DNA of 64,000 nucleotides from Burkholderia arboris. GTDB lineage: Bacteria > Pseudomonadota > Gammaproteobacteria > Burkholderiales > Burkholderiaceae. Made by a program: the position numbers and the translations under genes. The stretch lies in NCBI RefSeq assembly GCF_902499125.1, contig NZ_CABVPX010000001.1:62001-126000 (forward strand), written 5' to 3'. Below are positions 9,055-17,689 of this stretch, in pieces (position 1 is the first letter of the stretch; every line of letters starts with the position of its first letter). The notes under the pieces are model-generated. The model had not been told where the DNA came from, made no database searches, and worked only from the letters and a program-made list of their open reading frames with translations.

Positions 9055-9915
9055 TTACGCGTCCGCGCCCGACGCGCGCAGGTCGCTGGTTTCGAGCAGC
9101 TCGAGCAGCGTGCCGGCCGGCTGGCTCAGCCGCTTCGCGGCGAGCGCGATGAATTCGACGTCCGGCAGCACGGGCAACCCGTCGCCGTTCACGGGTGGCG
9201 CAAGGCCACGCGCGGACAGGTATTGCGACGTCGCGGTCAGCCCGAGCCCCGCACGGGCGGCCGCGATGCAGCCCGGCTGGCTGCTGCTCGAACACACGAC
9301 TTCCCAGCCGATCCCCTTTTCCGCGAGCGCATTCAGCACCACCGCGCGCGTGACGCTCGGCTCGGCCACCAGCACGAGCGGGAGCGGCCGCTCCAGGTCG
9401 ACGACGGTGCCGGGCCGCGCGACCCATTCGAGCCGTGCGCGCAGCAGCGGCGTGCCGCGCCGCTCGCCGAGCCGCCGCTTGCCGATCATCAGATCCAGCG
9501 CGCCTGCATCCATCAGTTCGTAGAGCCGGCTCGTCATGCCGGTGGTGATTTCCAGCGCGACGTCGGGATGCGCAGCGCGGAACCCGGCAAGCACGTCCGG
9601 CAGCGCGACGAGCGCGAGGTCGTCGGACGCGCCGAGCCGCACACGCCCCTGCAGCCGCGGCTTGCGGAACTGCGATTCCGCGCGGTTCAGCGCCTGCAGG
9701 ATCACGTTCGCATGCACGAGCAGCGCCTCGCCGTCGGCCGTCATCGCGATCGAATGCGTGTCGCGCACGAACAGCCGCCGGCCGACGCTCTCTTCGAGGC
9801 GACGGATGTGTTCGCTGACGCTCGACTGGTTGAGCCCGAGCTGCCGCCCCGCTTCGGTGAAGCTGCGGCAGTTCGTGACGGTCGCGAAGGTCTTGAGCCA
9901 GACGGGATTGAGCAT
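9055..9915 (-). CDS. LysR family transcriptional regulator
   Basis: LysR-type regulator of 286 residues. The N-terminal winged helix-turn-helix reads SFTEAGRQLGLNQSSVSEHIRRLE, followed by a substrate-binding domain (residues about 90-286). It is divergent from the MFS exporter gene at 10074, with a perfect palindrome at 9923-9945 only 8 nt before its own start. That is the classic arrangement in which a LysR protein represses itself and controls the neighbour, so export of an unknown compound is the most likely target. Effector unknown. Start ATG at 9915 places the helix-turn-helix at the usual distance from the N-terminus. Confidence 0.9.
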   Translation of the reverse strand: MLNPVWLKTFATVTNCRSFTEAGRQLGLNQSSVSEHIRRLEESVGRRLFVRDTHSIAMTADGEALLVHANVILQALNRAESQFRKPRLQGRVRLGASDDLALVALPDVLAGFRAAHPDVALEITTGMTSRLYELMDAGALDLMIGKRRLGERRGTPLLRARLEWVARPGTVVDLERPLPLVLVAEPSVTRAVVLNALAEKGIGWEVVCSSSSQPGCIAAARAGLGLTATSQYLSARGLAPPVNGDGLPVLPDVEFIALAAKRLSQPAGTLLELLETSDLRASGADA

Positions 9916-9922
9916 TCCGCAT

Positions 9923-9945
9923 TGTCATCGGCAATTCCGATGACA
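9923..9945. promoter_or_regulatory. palindromic LysR-type operator
   Basis: TGTCATCGG, spacer CAATT, CCGATGACA: 9-bp arms that are perfectly complementary. It lies in the 158-nt region between the LysR gene (start 9915) and the divergent MFS gene (start 10074), next to the LysR start codon. Perfect dyads in such positions are typical LysR recognition sites. Confidence 0.7.
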
Positions 9946-10073
9946 GTCAATGTCTTGAGGCGGCTTCCCGATGACCACCGGAATCGGTACCATCGAGCGC
10001 TTGAAGTCCGGCAGGCGCCGCGCGACCGCGCACCGGCGCACCTGCGCCGGGCTTTCGCACCACCGATTTCGCC

Positions 10074-11462
10074 ATGTCCCGGGAACCCACACACTCCGCG
10101 CTGCTCTGGATCGTCGCCGCTGCATTCTTCATGCAGTCGCTCGACACGACGATCGTCAACACCGCGCTGCCTTCGATCGCCCAAAGCCTGCATGCGTCGC
10201 CGCTCGCGATGCAGCCGGTCGTGGTCGTCTACACGCTGACGATGGCGATGCTCACGCCGGCGTCCGGCTGGCTCGCCGACCGGTTCGGCACGCGCCGCGT
10301 GTTCTCCGTCGCGATCCTCGTGTTCGTGCTCGCGTCGATCGGCTGCGCGGCGTCGCACACGCTCGGCCAGCTCGTCATTGCGCGCGCCGTGCAGGGCATC
10401 GGCGGCTCGATGCTGCTGCCGATCGGGCGGCTCGCCGTGCTGCGGCGCGTGCCGGGCGAGCAGTACGTCGCGGCGATCGCGTTCGTGTCGATCGCCGGCC
10501 AGCTCGGCCCGATCGTCGGGCCGACGCTCGGCGGCTGGCTCACGCAGGCGATTTCATGGCACTGGGTGTTCATCGTCAACGTGCCGGTCGGCGTGGTCGG
10601 TTTCATCGCGGTGCAGCGCTACCTGCCGCACGACCAGGCGACGCAGCCGCCACCGTTCGACTTCGTCGGCTGTGCGCTGCTGTCGGTCGCGATGATCGCG
10701 CTGTCGCTCGCGATCGACCCGCCCATGCCCGCGCATCGCGCCGCGTGGGCGGCCGGGCTCGCCGTGGCCGGCCTCGCGAGCGCACTCGCGTACCTGCCGC
10801 ATGCGCGGCGGCGCGCGCAACCGCTGTTCCGGCTCGGGCTGTTCCGCGAGCCGAATTTCGGTTCCGGGCTGCTCGGCAACCTGCTGTGCCGGATCGGCAC
10901 GAGTTCGGTGCCGTTCATGCTGCCGCTGCTGATGCAGGTGCAGCTCGGCTATACGCCGCTGCAATCGGGGTTGATGATGCTACCGGCCGCAATCGCAGGC
11001 GTGATCGCGAAACGCTGGATCGCGCCGCTCGTGAAGCGCTTCGGCTATGCGGCGTTTCTGGTCGTGAATACGGCAATCGTCGGCTGCGCGATCGCGGGAT
11101 TCGCGCTGGTGTCGGCGCGGCCCGCGCCGGTGCTGGAAGGTGTGCTGCTGATCGTGTTCGGCGCGGCGAACTCGATGCAGTTCGCGGCGATGAACGGCGT
11201 GACGCTCAAGGGGCTCTCGCATGCCGACGCCGGCAGCGGCAACAGCCTGTTCACGATGATGCAGATGCTCGCGATGGGCCTGGGTGTGTCGATCGGCGGC
11301 GGGCTCGTGAACCTGTTCGCCGCCTATTGGGGCTCGATGGCGCACGGATTCATGCTGTCGTTCGCGTGCATGGGGGCCGTCACGTTGCTGTCGTCCGCCG
11401 TGTTCCGGCGGATCGATACGGTCGCACCGCCGACCCATGCGGCGGCGCGATCGTCCGCGTAA
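10074..11462 (+). CDS. MFS multidrug exporter, DHA2 (MdtD/EmrB) type
   Basis: Inner-membrane proton-antiport exporter of 462 residues. It begins with the DHA2 signature SLDTTIVNTALPSIA in the first transmembrane segment, then GWLADRFGTRRV (motif A) and the GPTLGGWL motif C region typical of drug antiporters; 13-14 membrane segments are visible as hydrophobic stretches. MdtD-like proteins of this length are common in proteobacteria. Control by the divergent LysR regulator through the 9923-9945 palindrome is likely. Substrate unknown. Start at ATG 10074 has no strong ribosome site, but the first membrane helix begins immediately after it. Confidence 0.87.
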   Translation: MSREPTHSALLWIVAAAFFMQSLDTTIVNTALPSIAQSLHASPLAMQPVVVVYTLTMAMLTPASGWLADRFGTRRVFSVAILVFVLASIGCAASHTLGQLVIARAVQGIGGSMLLPIGRLAVLRRVPGEQYVAAIAFVSIAGQLGPIVGPTLGGWLTQAISWHWVFIVNVPVGVVGFIAVQRYLPHDQATQPPPFDFVGCALLSVAMIALSLAIDPPMPAHRAAWAAGLAVAGLASALAYLPHARRRAQPLFRLGLFREPNFGSGLLGNLLCRIGTSSVPFMLPLLMQVQLGYTPLQSGLMMLPAAIAGVIAKRWIAPLVKRFGYAAFLVVNTAIVGCAIAGFALVSARPAPVLEGVLLIVFGAANSMQFAAMNGVTLKGLSHADAGSGNSLFTMMQMLAMGLGVSIGGGLVNLFAAYWGSMAHGFMLSFACMGAVTLLSSAVFRRIDTVAPPTHAAARSSA

Positions 11463-11471
11463 GCGCGGCCG

Positions 11472-11852
11472 TCAGTTCACCTGACGGCGTTCGACCACGC
11501 GCTTGAGCACCCAGCGGATCGACGAACCGTCGGCCGGCGGCTGCGCGACGTGGTATTCGTCGATTTCAAGCGTGTACAGGTAACCGGGCTGATAGGCGAA
11601 CCCTTCGATGCCCGCGTACCACAGGCTCCACGGCTCGCTCGGGCTGCTGCGCACCTGCAGGCACTCCATCGGCGCGACGCCCATGCAGCGCGCGGACTGC
11701 GGCGCGACATAGACGGTCCTGGTCACCGGCTTGCCGTCGGCCGGGCGGGCCGCATTCGGTGCCGTGGCGGCCGCGTCGGTCTGGCATCCGGCGAGGAGCG
11801 TGCTGCCGGCAATGACGGCCGCGCCAAGCAGCGTTCGGGTCTTGTGAATCAT
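11472..11852 (-). CDS. DUF4377 domain lipoprotein
   Basis: Predicted lipoprotein of 126 residues. The signal peptide ends in the lipobox LLAGC, so the mature protein starts at Cys22 or so. The rest is a DUF4377 domain, recognised by CMGVAPMECLQVRSSP and GIEGFAYQPGYLYTLEI. DUF4377 proteins are secreted or membrane-anchored, often next to META/HslJ-like domains, with no defined biochemical role. It is convergent with the MFS exporter (9-nt gap). A single gene with its own promoter seems likely. Confidence 0.82.
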   Translation of the reverse strand: MIHKTRTLLGAAVIAGSTLLAGCQTDAAATAPNAARPADGKPVTRTVYVAPQSARCMGVAPMECLQVRSSPSEPWSLWYAGIEGFAYQPGYLYTLEIDEYHVAQPPADGSSIRWVLKRVVERRQVN

Positions 11853-12074
11853 CTGATGTGCCTCTGGAAGCGTTGGAGGGCCGATTAGACGCCCGGCGCG
11901 GCGAGAAAGTTCACAATTACCTTACAGAACGTGCCCGCCCCCCTCATTTATGGGATGTCGCGCCTATCCCGATACGTTACCGTGTTCCGGTGCCGCCGCG
12001 CGTATCGCCGCCGGTGGCCGAACGTGCACGCCAAGCGCATCGCGACCCGGCGGCCGAAACAGGAGACAACCCGA

Positions 12075-13250
12075 ATGACCACGGCGCCCCCGGCCCTGCC
12101 GCCGAACCTTGCCCAATCGAAACTGACGCTCGAGCAGTTCGACGCTTTGCTCACGAAAATCTACGAAGGCCCGCTCGAGGACGTGCCGTGGGGCGCCGCA
12201 CTCGAGCAGATCCGCGTGCACCTCCACGCGAACTACGTGACGATGATCCTGCGCTGGCCGGCCAGCGGCCATACAGGGCTGATGATCAACGCGTCCGAGG
12301 AGAGCGCACCGCTGACGGGCGTCGCGTCGTACAACAACTATTACTACGCACTCGATCCGTTCGTGAACCTGCCGGCCGATCGCGTCGTCACCGTCGACGA
12401 ACTGCTCGGCGTCGGCGTGTGGCGCAACAGCGCGATGTATGCGGAATTCCTGCAGCCGTTCGACGTCGGCTATCTGATGGGCGCCGACCTGCGCACGCAC
12501 GACGGCGTCGAGTGCCGCTTTCGCGTCTGCCGTTCGCATCGCGGCCACGCGTTCTCCACAGCCGACAAGGCCGTCTGCAACGCGCTGCTGCCGCACCTGA
12601 AGCGCGCGGTGCGGCTGCACGCGAAGTTCGGGATGGTCGAATCCGAGCGCACGCTGTATGCCAGCACGATCGACCGCATGCTCGTCGGCACCGCGATTCT
12701 CGACGAGCGCGGCACGATCATGCGGACCAACTCCGTCGCGGACGAGATCTTCGCCGAATGCGACGGCCTGCGCGTGCGCGGCGGCACGCTCGAAGCGTCG
12801 TATCCGCTGGAGGACCGCAAGCTGCAGAAACTGATCCGCCAGGTGCTCGCGGAACGCACGGGCGTCACGCCGTCGGTCGCGCACGCGATCGCGGTGCCGC
12901 GCCCGTCCGGCAAGCCGCGGCTCGGCGTGCTGATCCGTGCGGTGCCGTTGAGCGAGTGGTCCGAGGACAACCCGCGCCGGCCGGCGTGCGCGATCTTCAT
13001 CCGCGATGCCGAGCGCAAGTCGCAGGCGTCGCACGACATCGTGCGCAAGCTGTTCGACCTCACGCCGGCCGAGACCGCGCTGGCACTCGCGCTCGTCAAC
13101 GGGCAAACGCTCGAGGAAGCGGCCGACGAACTCGCGATCAGCAAGAACACCGCGCGTTCGCACCTGCGCGCGATCTTTTCGAAAACCGGTGTCACGCGGC
13201 AGGCCACGCTGGTGCGGATGTTGTTGAACAGTGTGCTGTCGCTGGGGTAA
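12075..13250 (+). CDS. LuxR-type helix-turn-helix transcriptional regulator
   Basis: Regulator of 391 residues with a C-terminal LuxR helix-turn-helix: LTPAETALALALVNG followed by EEAADELAISKNTARSHLRAIFSKTG. The N-terminal 310 residues form a sensory region; residues about 190-290 (TAILDERGTIMRTNSVADEIF) look PAS-like. There is no phosphoacceptor domain, so it is not a response regulator, and no autoinducer-domain signature is obvious. The start ATG at 12075 has AGGAG ten nt upstream and is preferred over the frame opening at 11931. Immediately after its stop lies the relic of an SDR gene, suggesting it once controlled or neighboured an SDR operon now lost. Confidence 0.85.
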   Translation: MTTAPPALPPNLAQSKLTLEQFDALLTKIYEGPLEDVPWGAALEQIRVHLHANYVTMILRWPASGHTGLMINASEESAPLTGVASYNNYYYALDPFVNLPADRVVTVDELLGVGVWRNSAMYAEFLQPFDVGYLMGADLRTHDGVECRFRVCRSHRGHAFSTADKAVCNALLPHLKRAVRLHAKFGMVESERTLYASTIDRMLVGTAILDERGTIMRTNSVADEIFAECDGLRVRGGTLEASYPLEDRKLQKLIRQVLAERTGVTPSVAHAIAVPRPSGKPRLGVLIRAVPLSEWSEDNPRRPACAIFIRDAERKSQASHDIVRKLFDLTPAETALALALVNGQTLEEAADELAISKNTARSHLRAIFSKTGVTRQATLVRMLLNSVLSLG

Positions 13251-13254
13251 CGGG

Positions 13255-13308
13255 CGCTTCGTCACCGGCCAGTCGATCGCCTCCGACGGCGGTTTCACCG
13301 TGCGGTGA
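13255..13308 (+). pseudogene. relic of an SDR gene (last 17 codons and stop)
   Basis: These 54 nt translate to RFVTGQSIASDGGFTVR followed by a stop, the standard C-terminal tail of short-chain dehydrogenases (TGQ-x4-DGG). There is no start and no upstream SDR reading frame: the LuxR-type gene ends 4 nt before. The body of the gene has evidently been deleted, leaving the tail fused behind the regulator. A tyrosine recombinase gene begins 58 nt further on. Confidence 0.65.
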
Positions 13309-13366
13309 TCGTGTACCATCGGCGCTTCCCGATACGCATTGACGCGCTGCCGTCGTCCGCCCGGCC

Positions 13367-14596
13367 ATGCCCGCGCGGTTCGTGCAGCGCGCCTCCCTTC
13401 GCATGCCCTCACCCGTTCCGTCCGACGCCGCGCTGCGCCCGCTGCCGATCGATACGCTGACCGTGCCGGCCTCGCTCGACGGACGCACCGGCTCCAACCG
13501 TTCGGGCAGCGCGCATCCGCAGATCGCCGCGACCAACGATCTCGACGCCGTGCGCGCCTGGCTCGCGCGCTTCGTCGACACGCCGACCACGTTCCAGAAC
13601 TACCGCAAGGAAGCCGAGCGTCTGCTGCTGTGGGCCGTGATCGCGTGCGGCAAGCCGCTGTCGTCGCTCACGCACGAGGATCTCGTCGTCTACCGGCAGT
13701 TCCTGCTCGCGCCCGCGCCGGCCGACCTGTGGTGCGCAAACGGCGGCCGCAAGCATCCACGCGACGATCCGCGCTGGCGGCCGTTCTACGGGCCGCTGTC
13801 GGCGGCCAGCCAGCGGCAGGCGCTGGTGATCCTGAACGTGATGTTCTCGTGGCTCGTGCAGGCCGGCTATCTGGCCGGCAACCCGCTCGCGTTGTCGCGG
13901 CAACGGCAGCGCCGGCCCGCACCGCGCGTCACGCGCCATCTCGGGCAGCCGCTATGGCAGTCGGTCAAGGACGCGATCGCCGCGATGCCGCGCGACGATG
14001 CGCGCGCGTGCTTCCATGCGGATCGCGCACGCTGGCTGTTCACGCTGCTGTATCTCGGCGGGCTGCGCATCACCGAAGCGGCCGATACGACGATGGGCCA
14101 GTTCTTCTGCCGGCGCGACGCGAACGGACACGACCGCTGGTGGCTCGACGTCACGGGCAAAGGCGGCCGGCAGCGGCTCGTGCCGGCCACCGGCGAGATG
14201 ATGGCCGAACTGTCGCGCTACCGGCGCGCGCATGGCCTGCCCGCGCTGCCGTCGGACGGCGAGCCCACGCCGCTCGTGCTGCCGGTCGGCCAGGCGCGCA
14301 AGCCGCTCACGCGTGCGGCGCTGCATAGGATCGTGAAGCAGGTGTTCCGGCACGCGGCCGACCGGCTGCGTGCGAACGGCGAAGCCGGCGCACACGCGGC
14401 TCAGGTGCTCGAACAGGCGTCCGCGCACTGGCTGCGCCACAGCGCAGGCTCGCACATGGCCGACGGCCGCGTCGACCTCCGGCTCGTGCGCGACAACCTC
14501 GGCCACGTGTCGCTCACGACGACGAGCCAGTACCTGCACGCGGACGACGACTGGCGGCATCGCGAGACGGAAGAGAAACACCGGATCGGGTGGTAG
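13367..14596 (+). CDS. tyrosine recombinase/site-specific integrase
   Basis: Phage-integrase family recombinase of 409 residues. The N-terminal core-binding SAM-like domain occupies about residues 55-170 and the catalytic domain follows. Catalytic residues visible: Arg in LGGLRITEA, Lys in VTGKGGRQR, HWLRHSAGSH (His-x-x-Arg), His in NLGHVSLTTTSQY and the nucleophilic Tyr in SQYLHAD. All are present, so it should be active. No tRNA, attachment duplication or phage genes flank it, so it is a solitary recombinase rather than part of a visible island. The start is uncertain: ATG at 13367 or at 13403; neither has a good ribosome site. Confidence 0.88.
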   Translation: MPARFVQRASLRMPSPVPSDAALRPLPIDTLTVPASLDGRTGSNRSGSAHPQIAATNDLDAVRAWLARFVDTPTTFQNYRKEAERLLLWAVIACGKPLSSLTHEDLVVYRQFLLAPAPADLWCANGGRKHPRDDPRWRPFYGPLSAASQRQALVILNVMFSWLVQAGYLAGNPLALSRQRQRRPAPRVTRHLGQPLWQSVKDAIAAMPRDDARACFHADRARWLFTLLYLGGLRITEAADTTMGQFFCRRDANGHDRWWLDVTGKGGRQRLVPATGEMMAELSRYRRAHGLPALPSDGEPTPLVLPVGQARKPLTRAALHRIVKQVFRHAADRLRANGEAGAHAAQVLEQASAHWLRHSAGSHMADGRVDLRLVRDNLGHVSLTTTSQYLHADDDWRHRETEEKHRIGW

Positions 14597-14630
14597 CCGG
14601 CATCCGCACCACGCCGTACATCAGGCCCGG

Positions 14631-14849
14631 TCAGTACACGCCCACCCAGTGCCCGGGCACCCACGCCCAGTGATTGCCGGCCCAGCGGTAATGGCCCTTC
14701 GCCCAGCGATAGCCCGGCGCGGGCGGCGGCGGCGCCACTTCGACGAGCGGCGCCGGCTGCGGCGGCCGCACGGGTTCGACCACGCAGGCGGACATCAGCA
14801 CGGCACTCGCGCTCACCAGCACGGCAAGCGAAGCGGATCGGATCTTCAT
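14631..14849 (-). CDS. YXWGXW repeat lipoprotein
   Basis: Small secreted protein of 72 residues. A signal peptide ends in a lipobox-like LMSAC, followed by a proline-rich stretch and then aromatic repeats YRWAKGHYRWAG and HWAWVPGHW, which define the YXWGXW family. GGGAGA lies 6 nt before the ATG at 14849. Function unknown; these proteins are common in Burkholderia envelopes. A second, longer member is encoded at 19618-19917. It is convergent with the integrase gene. Confidence 0.78.
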   Translation of the reverse strand: MKIRSASLAVLVSASAVLMSACVVEPVRPPQPAPLVEVAPPPPAPGYRWAKGHYRWAGNHWAWVPGHWVGVY

Positions 14850-14910
14850 CGTCAATTCTCCCTGTTGTGTGTGTAATCGGTCGGCGGGCACGAACGCGGC
14901 ATGCGCCGCG

Positions 14911-16068
14911 TCACGCAGTCCCGCGAATCAGGCCGCTCATCGGCCGCGTCGCGCCGCTTTCCGCGAACAACGCGGCTGCGGTGCGGCGTGGATCGAGACG
15001 CAGGCTTTCGGCAGCCGCGCCCGAGATCAGCGCGTCGAGCGACGCAGTCGGCTTCAGGTCGCGCCCTTCGTACAGGTCGCCCGGCCGCAGCCCCGGCCAG
15101 TCGGCGATCACGCGGCCGCCGGCGACCGCGCCGCCCGCGAGCATCGCAACCGATGCCTGCCCGTGATCGGTGCCGCCCGTGCCGTTCACCGCGGCCGTGC
15201 GGCCGAACTCGGTCGCGACCAGCACCGTGGTCTGCTGCCAGGCGGGCCCGAGGCCGTCGCGCAGCGCGGCGAGCATCGTGTCGAGCGCCTTCAACTGATT
15301 CGCGAGCCGCGCGTTCTGCGCGCTGTGCGTGTCCCAGCCGCCCGTCTCGATCATCGCGATCCGCGGGCCGTCGTCGCGCGCGAGAAACGTCGCGGCGAGC
15401 TTGCCGACCCCGGCCGGGTCCTGGCGCGCATGCGCATCGCCGGCGAGACCGCGTGCCTCCATCGCCGACTGCCACAGCGGGCCGAGCTGCGCGTCGGCTT
15501 CGTAGAGCGCGGACACGCGCGCAAGCAGGTCGTCCGGCGCGGCCGGCAATCCGGACGGCGCATACGACGCGGCCTGCACGGTGCCGCGCAAGGCGAGCGG
15601 CACGGTCGGCGCAAATGCAATGGCGCTGTCGCGCGTCGCCGGCAGCAGCGCGGCGAGCCGGTTCAGCCAGCCGTCCTTCACCTGGTAGGGCGCACGGCCG
15701 CCGGTTTCAAGCACGTTCTGGCCGTCGAAATGCGAGCGGTCGCGATACGGCGACGCGATCGCGTGGACGAACAGCGCCTGCCCGTCGCGGTACAGCTGCG
15801 CGGTCTGCGCCAGCGATGGATGCAGCGCGAACGTGCCGTCGAGCCGCGTCGCGGCCGTCGTGTCGATCGCCAGCGGGCCGCGCAGCGACGCATACGCGGG
15901 CTCCGCATACGGGACGACGATGTTCAGGCCGTCGGCCGCCCCGCGCTGGATCACGAACACGAAACGCCGGTCGGTCGCGACGTTCGCGAACACGATTTGC
16001 GGTGCGACGAGGATCGCACCCGCGCCGGCGGCGGCTACGCTCAGGAATTGTCGGCGGGACAGTGCCAT
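14911..16068 (-). CDS. DUF1501 domain protein, Tat-exported
   Basis: Protein of 385 residues with a twin-arginine signal, SRRQFLSVAAAGAGAILVAP, at the N-terminus; hence exported folded to the periplasm. The body is a DUF1501 (sulfatase/alkaline-phosphatase-like fold) domain with ETGGWDTHSAQ and TEFGRTAAVNGTGGTDHGQA motifs, whose Asp, Thr and His residues resemble metal ligands of that fold. DUF1501 and DUF1800 genes are almost always paired; here the DUF1800 gene lies directly upstream with 2 nt between them. The start ATG at 16068 has GGAG seven nt upstream. Biochemical role unknown. Confidence 0.88.
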   Translation of the reverse strand: MALSRRQFLSVAAAGAGAILVAPQIVFANVATDRRFVFVIQRGAADGLNIVVPYAEPAYASLRGPLAIDTTAATRLDGTFALHPSLAQTAQLYRDGQALFVHAIASPYRDRSHFDGQNVLETGGRAPYQVKDGWLNRLAALLPATRDSAIAFAPTVPLALRGTVQAASYAPSGLPAAPDDLLARVSALYEADAQLGPLWQSAMEARGLAGDAHARQDPAGVGKLAATFLARDDGPRIAMIETGGWDTHSAQNARLANQLKALDTMLAALRDGLGPAWQQTTVLVATEFGRTAAVNGTGGTDHGQASVAMLAGGAVAGGRVIADWPGLRPGDLYEGRDLKPTASLDALISGAAAESLRLDPRRTAAALFAESGATRPMSGLIRGTA

Positions 16069-16070
16069 GG

Positions 16071-17465
16071 TCATCTCCGTTGGAAATCGGGCGAAACGAG
16101 CAGCAATGCGAGCGACGTGGTCGCACTCTCCGCACGCGACAGCGCAGTCGCGGTCGGCGCGCTCATCGAACCGGCAAGCAGCGTGCCGCCGAGCGTGCGC
16201 GGGTCGAGCCGGTCGCCCGTGCGCGCGGCGAGGCGCTGGGCGATCTCGACGCGGCGCACGAGCGCGTCGGGCGCGGCCCAGCTCGCGGCGACGTCGTCGT
16301 AGCCGGCCGGCGAGCCCGGCCGCCATACCGGCTGGCCGAGCTGCGCGAGCAACGGCGCGGCCTTCAGGTCGCCCGTATCGCGCCAGCCGAGCCCGCGCAG
16401 CGACGACACGGCCCACTCCCACGGCGTCTTGAACTTGCGGTTGACCGGCGACCACGCTTCAGGCGCATCGACGAGCGCGCGATAGACGGTCGGCAGATCG
16501 CCGCCGCTCGCATCGAACGCGCGGGCCAGCCGGTCGGTCAGCGCGGGCGGCGGATTGTCGGCGACGAAATGACGGGCGAGCTGGAACGCGATGTGCCGGC
16601 CGGTTGCGTCCGAGCGTGCGAGGTCGTGCAGGATCGCGCGCGCCTGCGCTTCGCCCGGCTGATCGTAGGTGCGTCCCATCACCGTGCGCGAGCCCGGTTC
16701 GTGCAGCTTCGGGCGGAACACAAACGCGCCGGGCGCCGCATCGCCCGGCTGCGGCCCGCGCCCGCCGGCGATGCTCCAGCCGGTCAGCGCACGCGCGAAT
16801 TCCGTCACGTCGGCTTGCGTGTAACCGGTGCGCACGCCGAGCGTATGCAGTTCCATGATTTCGCGCGCGAGGTTCTCGTTGAGCCCGCGCTTCGCCGACG
16901 GATTGCGTGCTTCGGCGCGCAGCGCAGCCGGGCTGTCGGGGCCGACCGAGCGCGCCTGGTCGAGAAACACCTGCATCGCGGGATGCTGCTCGACGGCGAC
17001 GAGCATGTCCTCGAAGCGACCGAGCACGTGCGGGCGGATCGCGTCGCGTTCGAACGCGCCCGCATACGCGGCCACCTGCCCCTTGTCGACCGATACCGCG
17101 AAATGGTTCGCCCAGAAATGCACGAGACGTTCGACGAACGGCGCGGGCGTGTTCAGCGCGCTGTTCATGCGTGCGGCGACGGCGCTGCGATACGCGTCGT
17201 AGCCGTCGCGCCGGATCGATTGCGCGGTCGCGCGCTTCGCGGCTGCGTCGTCGCCCGTCATCGCGTTGCGCGCATTCGCGAAGCGCGTGGCGAGCGCGAT
17301 CGCGTCGGGCTCGCCGGCCCACGCGGCAGGCCGTGCGTCGTAACGGTCGAATTGCGCGACGAGCGCCGCCTTCGGGTCGGCGGGCGGCGCTTCGTCGGCC
17401 CGCGCGCCGAGGCCGAAGCGGTTCAGCGCGATCGCGGCTGGCGTGGTGTCGTTCGGGTGGTCCAT
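16071..17465 (-). CDS. DUF1800 family protein
   Basis: Protein of 464 residues with the DUF1800 hallmarks: AIALNRFGLGAR near the N-terminus, VHFWANHFAVS, GLNENLAREIMELHTLGV and EFARALTGWS. Mostly helical; no clear signal peptide is visible, so it may travel with, or act before export of, its DUF1501 partner. It is the first gene of a two-gene operon whose promoter region carries the motif at 17517-17543 that also occurs upstream of the YXWGXW gene at 19917. Function unknown, possibly polymer or envelope metabolism. Confidence 0.88.
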   Translation of the reverse strand: MDHPNDTTPAAIALNRFGLGARADEAPPADPKAALVAQFDRYDARPAAWAGEPDAIALATRFANARNAMTGDDAAAKRATAQSIRRDGYDAYRSAVAARMNSALNTPAPFVERLVHFWANHFAVSVDKGQVAAYAGAFERDAIRPHVLGRFEDMLVAVEQHPAMQVFLDQARSVGPDSPAALRAEARNPSAKRGLNENLAREIMELHTLGVRTGYTQADVTEFARALTGWSIAGGRGPQPGDAAPGAFVFRPKLHEPGSRTVMGRTYDQPGEAQARAILHDLARSDATGRHIAFQLARHFVADNPPPALTDRLARAFDASGGDLPTVYRALVDAPEAWSPVNRKFKTPWEWAVSSLRGLGWRDTGDLKAAPLLAQLGQPVWRPGSPAGYDDVAASWAAPDALVRRVEIAQRLAARTGDRLDPRTLGGTLLAGSMSAPTATALSRAESATTSLALLLVSPDFQRR

Positions 17466-17516
17466 GACGGGCTCTCTTGCGGTGCGTACCCACGTTCAAC
17501 GCGGGAACACCGGGAA

Positions 17517-17543
17517 ATCCGTCGCGGAAACGAAAAATAATCT
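17517..17543 (-). promoter_or_regulatory. shared promoter motif, copy 1
   Basis: Plus-strand reading: ATCCGTCGCGGAA, five variable bases, then AAATAATCT. The same arrangement occurs at 19988-20015. It lies about 50 nt upstream of the DUF1800 start. The core TTCCG/CGGAA is an inverted repeat, so it could be an operator or part of a promoter read by the ECF sigma factor encoded between the two copies. Confidence 0.45.
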
Positions 17544-17689
17544 TGATCGGCGGAAGTCGCGCAGTGCGATCGCGTCGGTCATCGATGGACAACGACCGCG
17601 CGATCGACCGAAACCCGCGCACGCATTGCGCGTGACCGATAGCACTCGACGGCGACACGCAGCTCGCGTGTCGCCCCCGGCGCGAGGAT

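Noticed and set aside
13251..14650. Prophage or integrative island around the recombinase
   Set aside because: No phage, mobilisation or att features; neighbouring genes have ordinary chromosomal composition.
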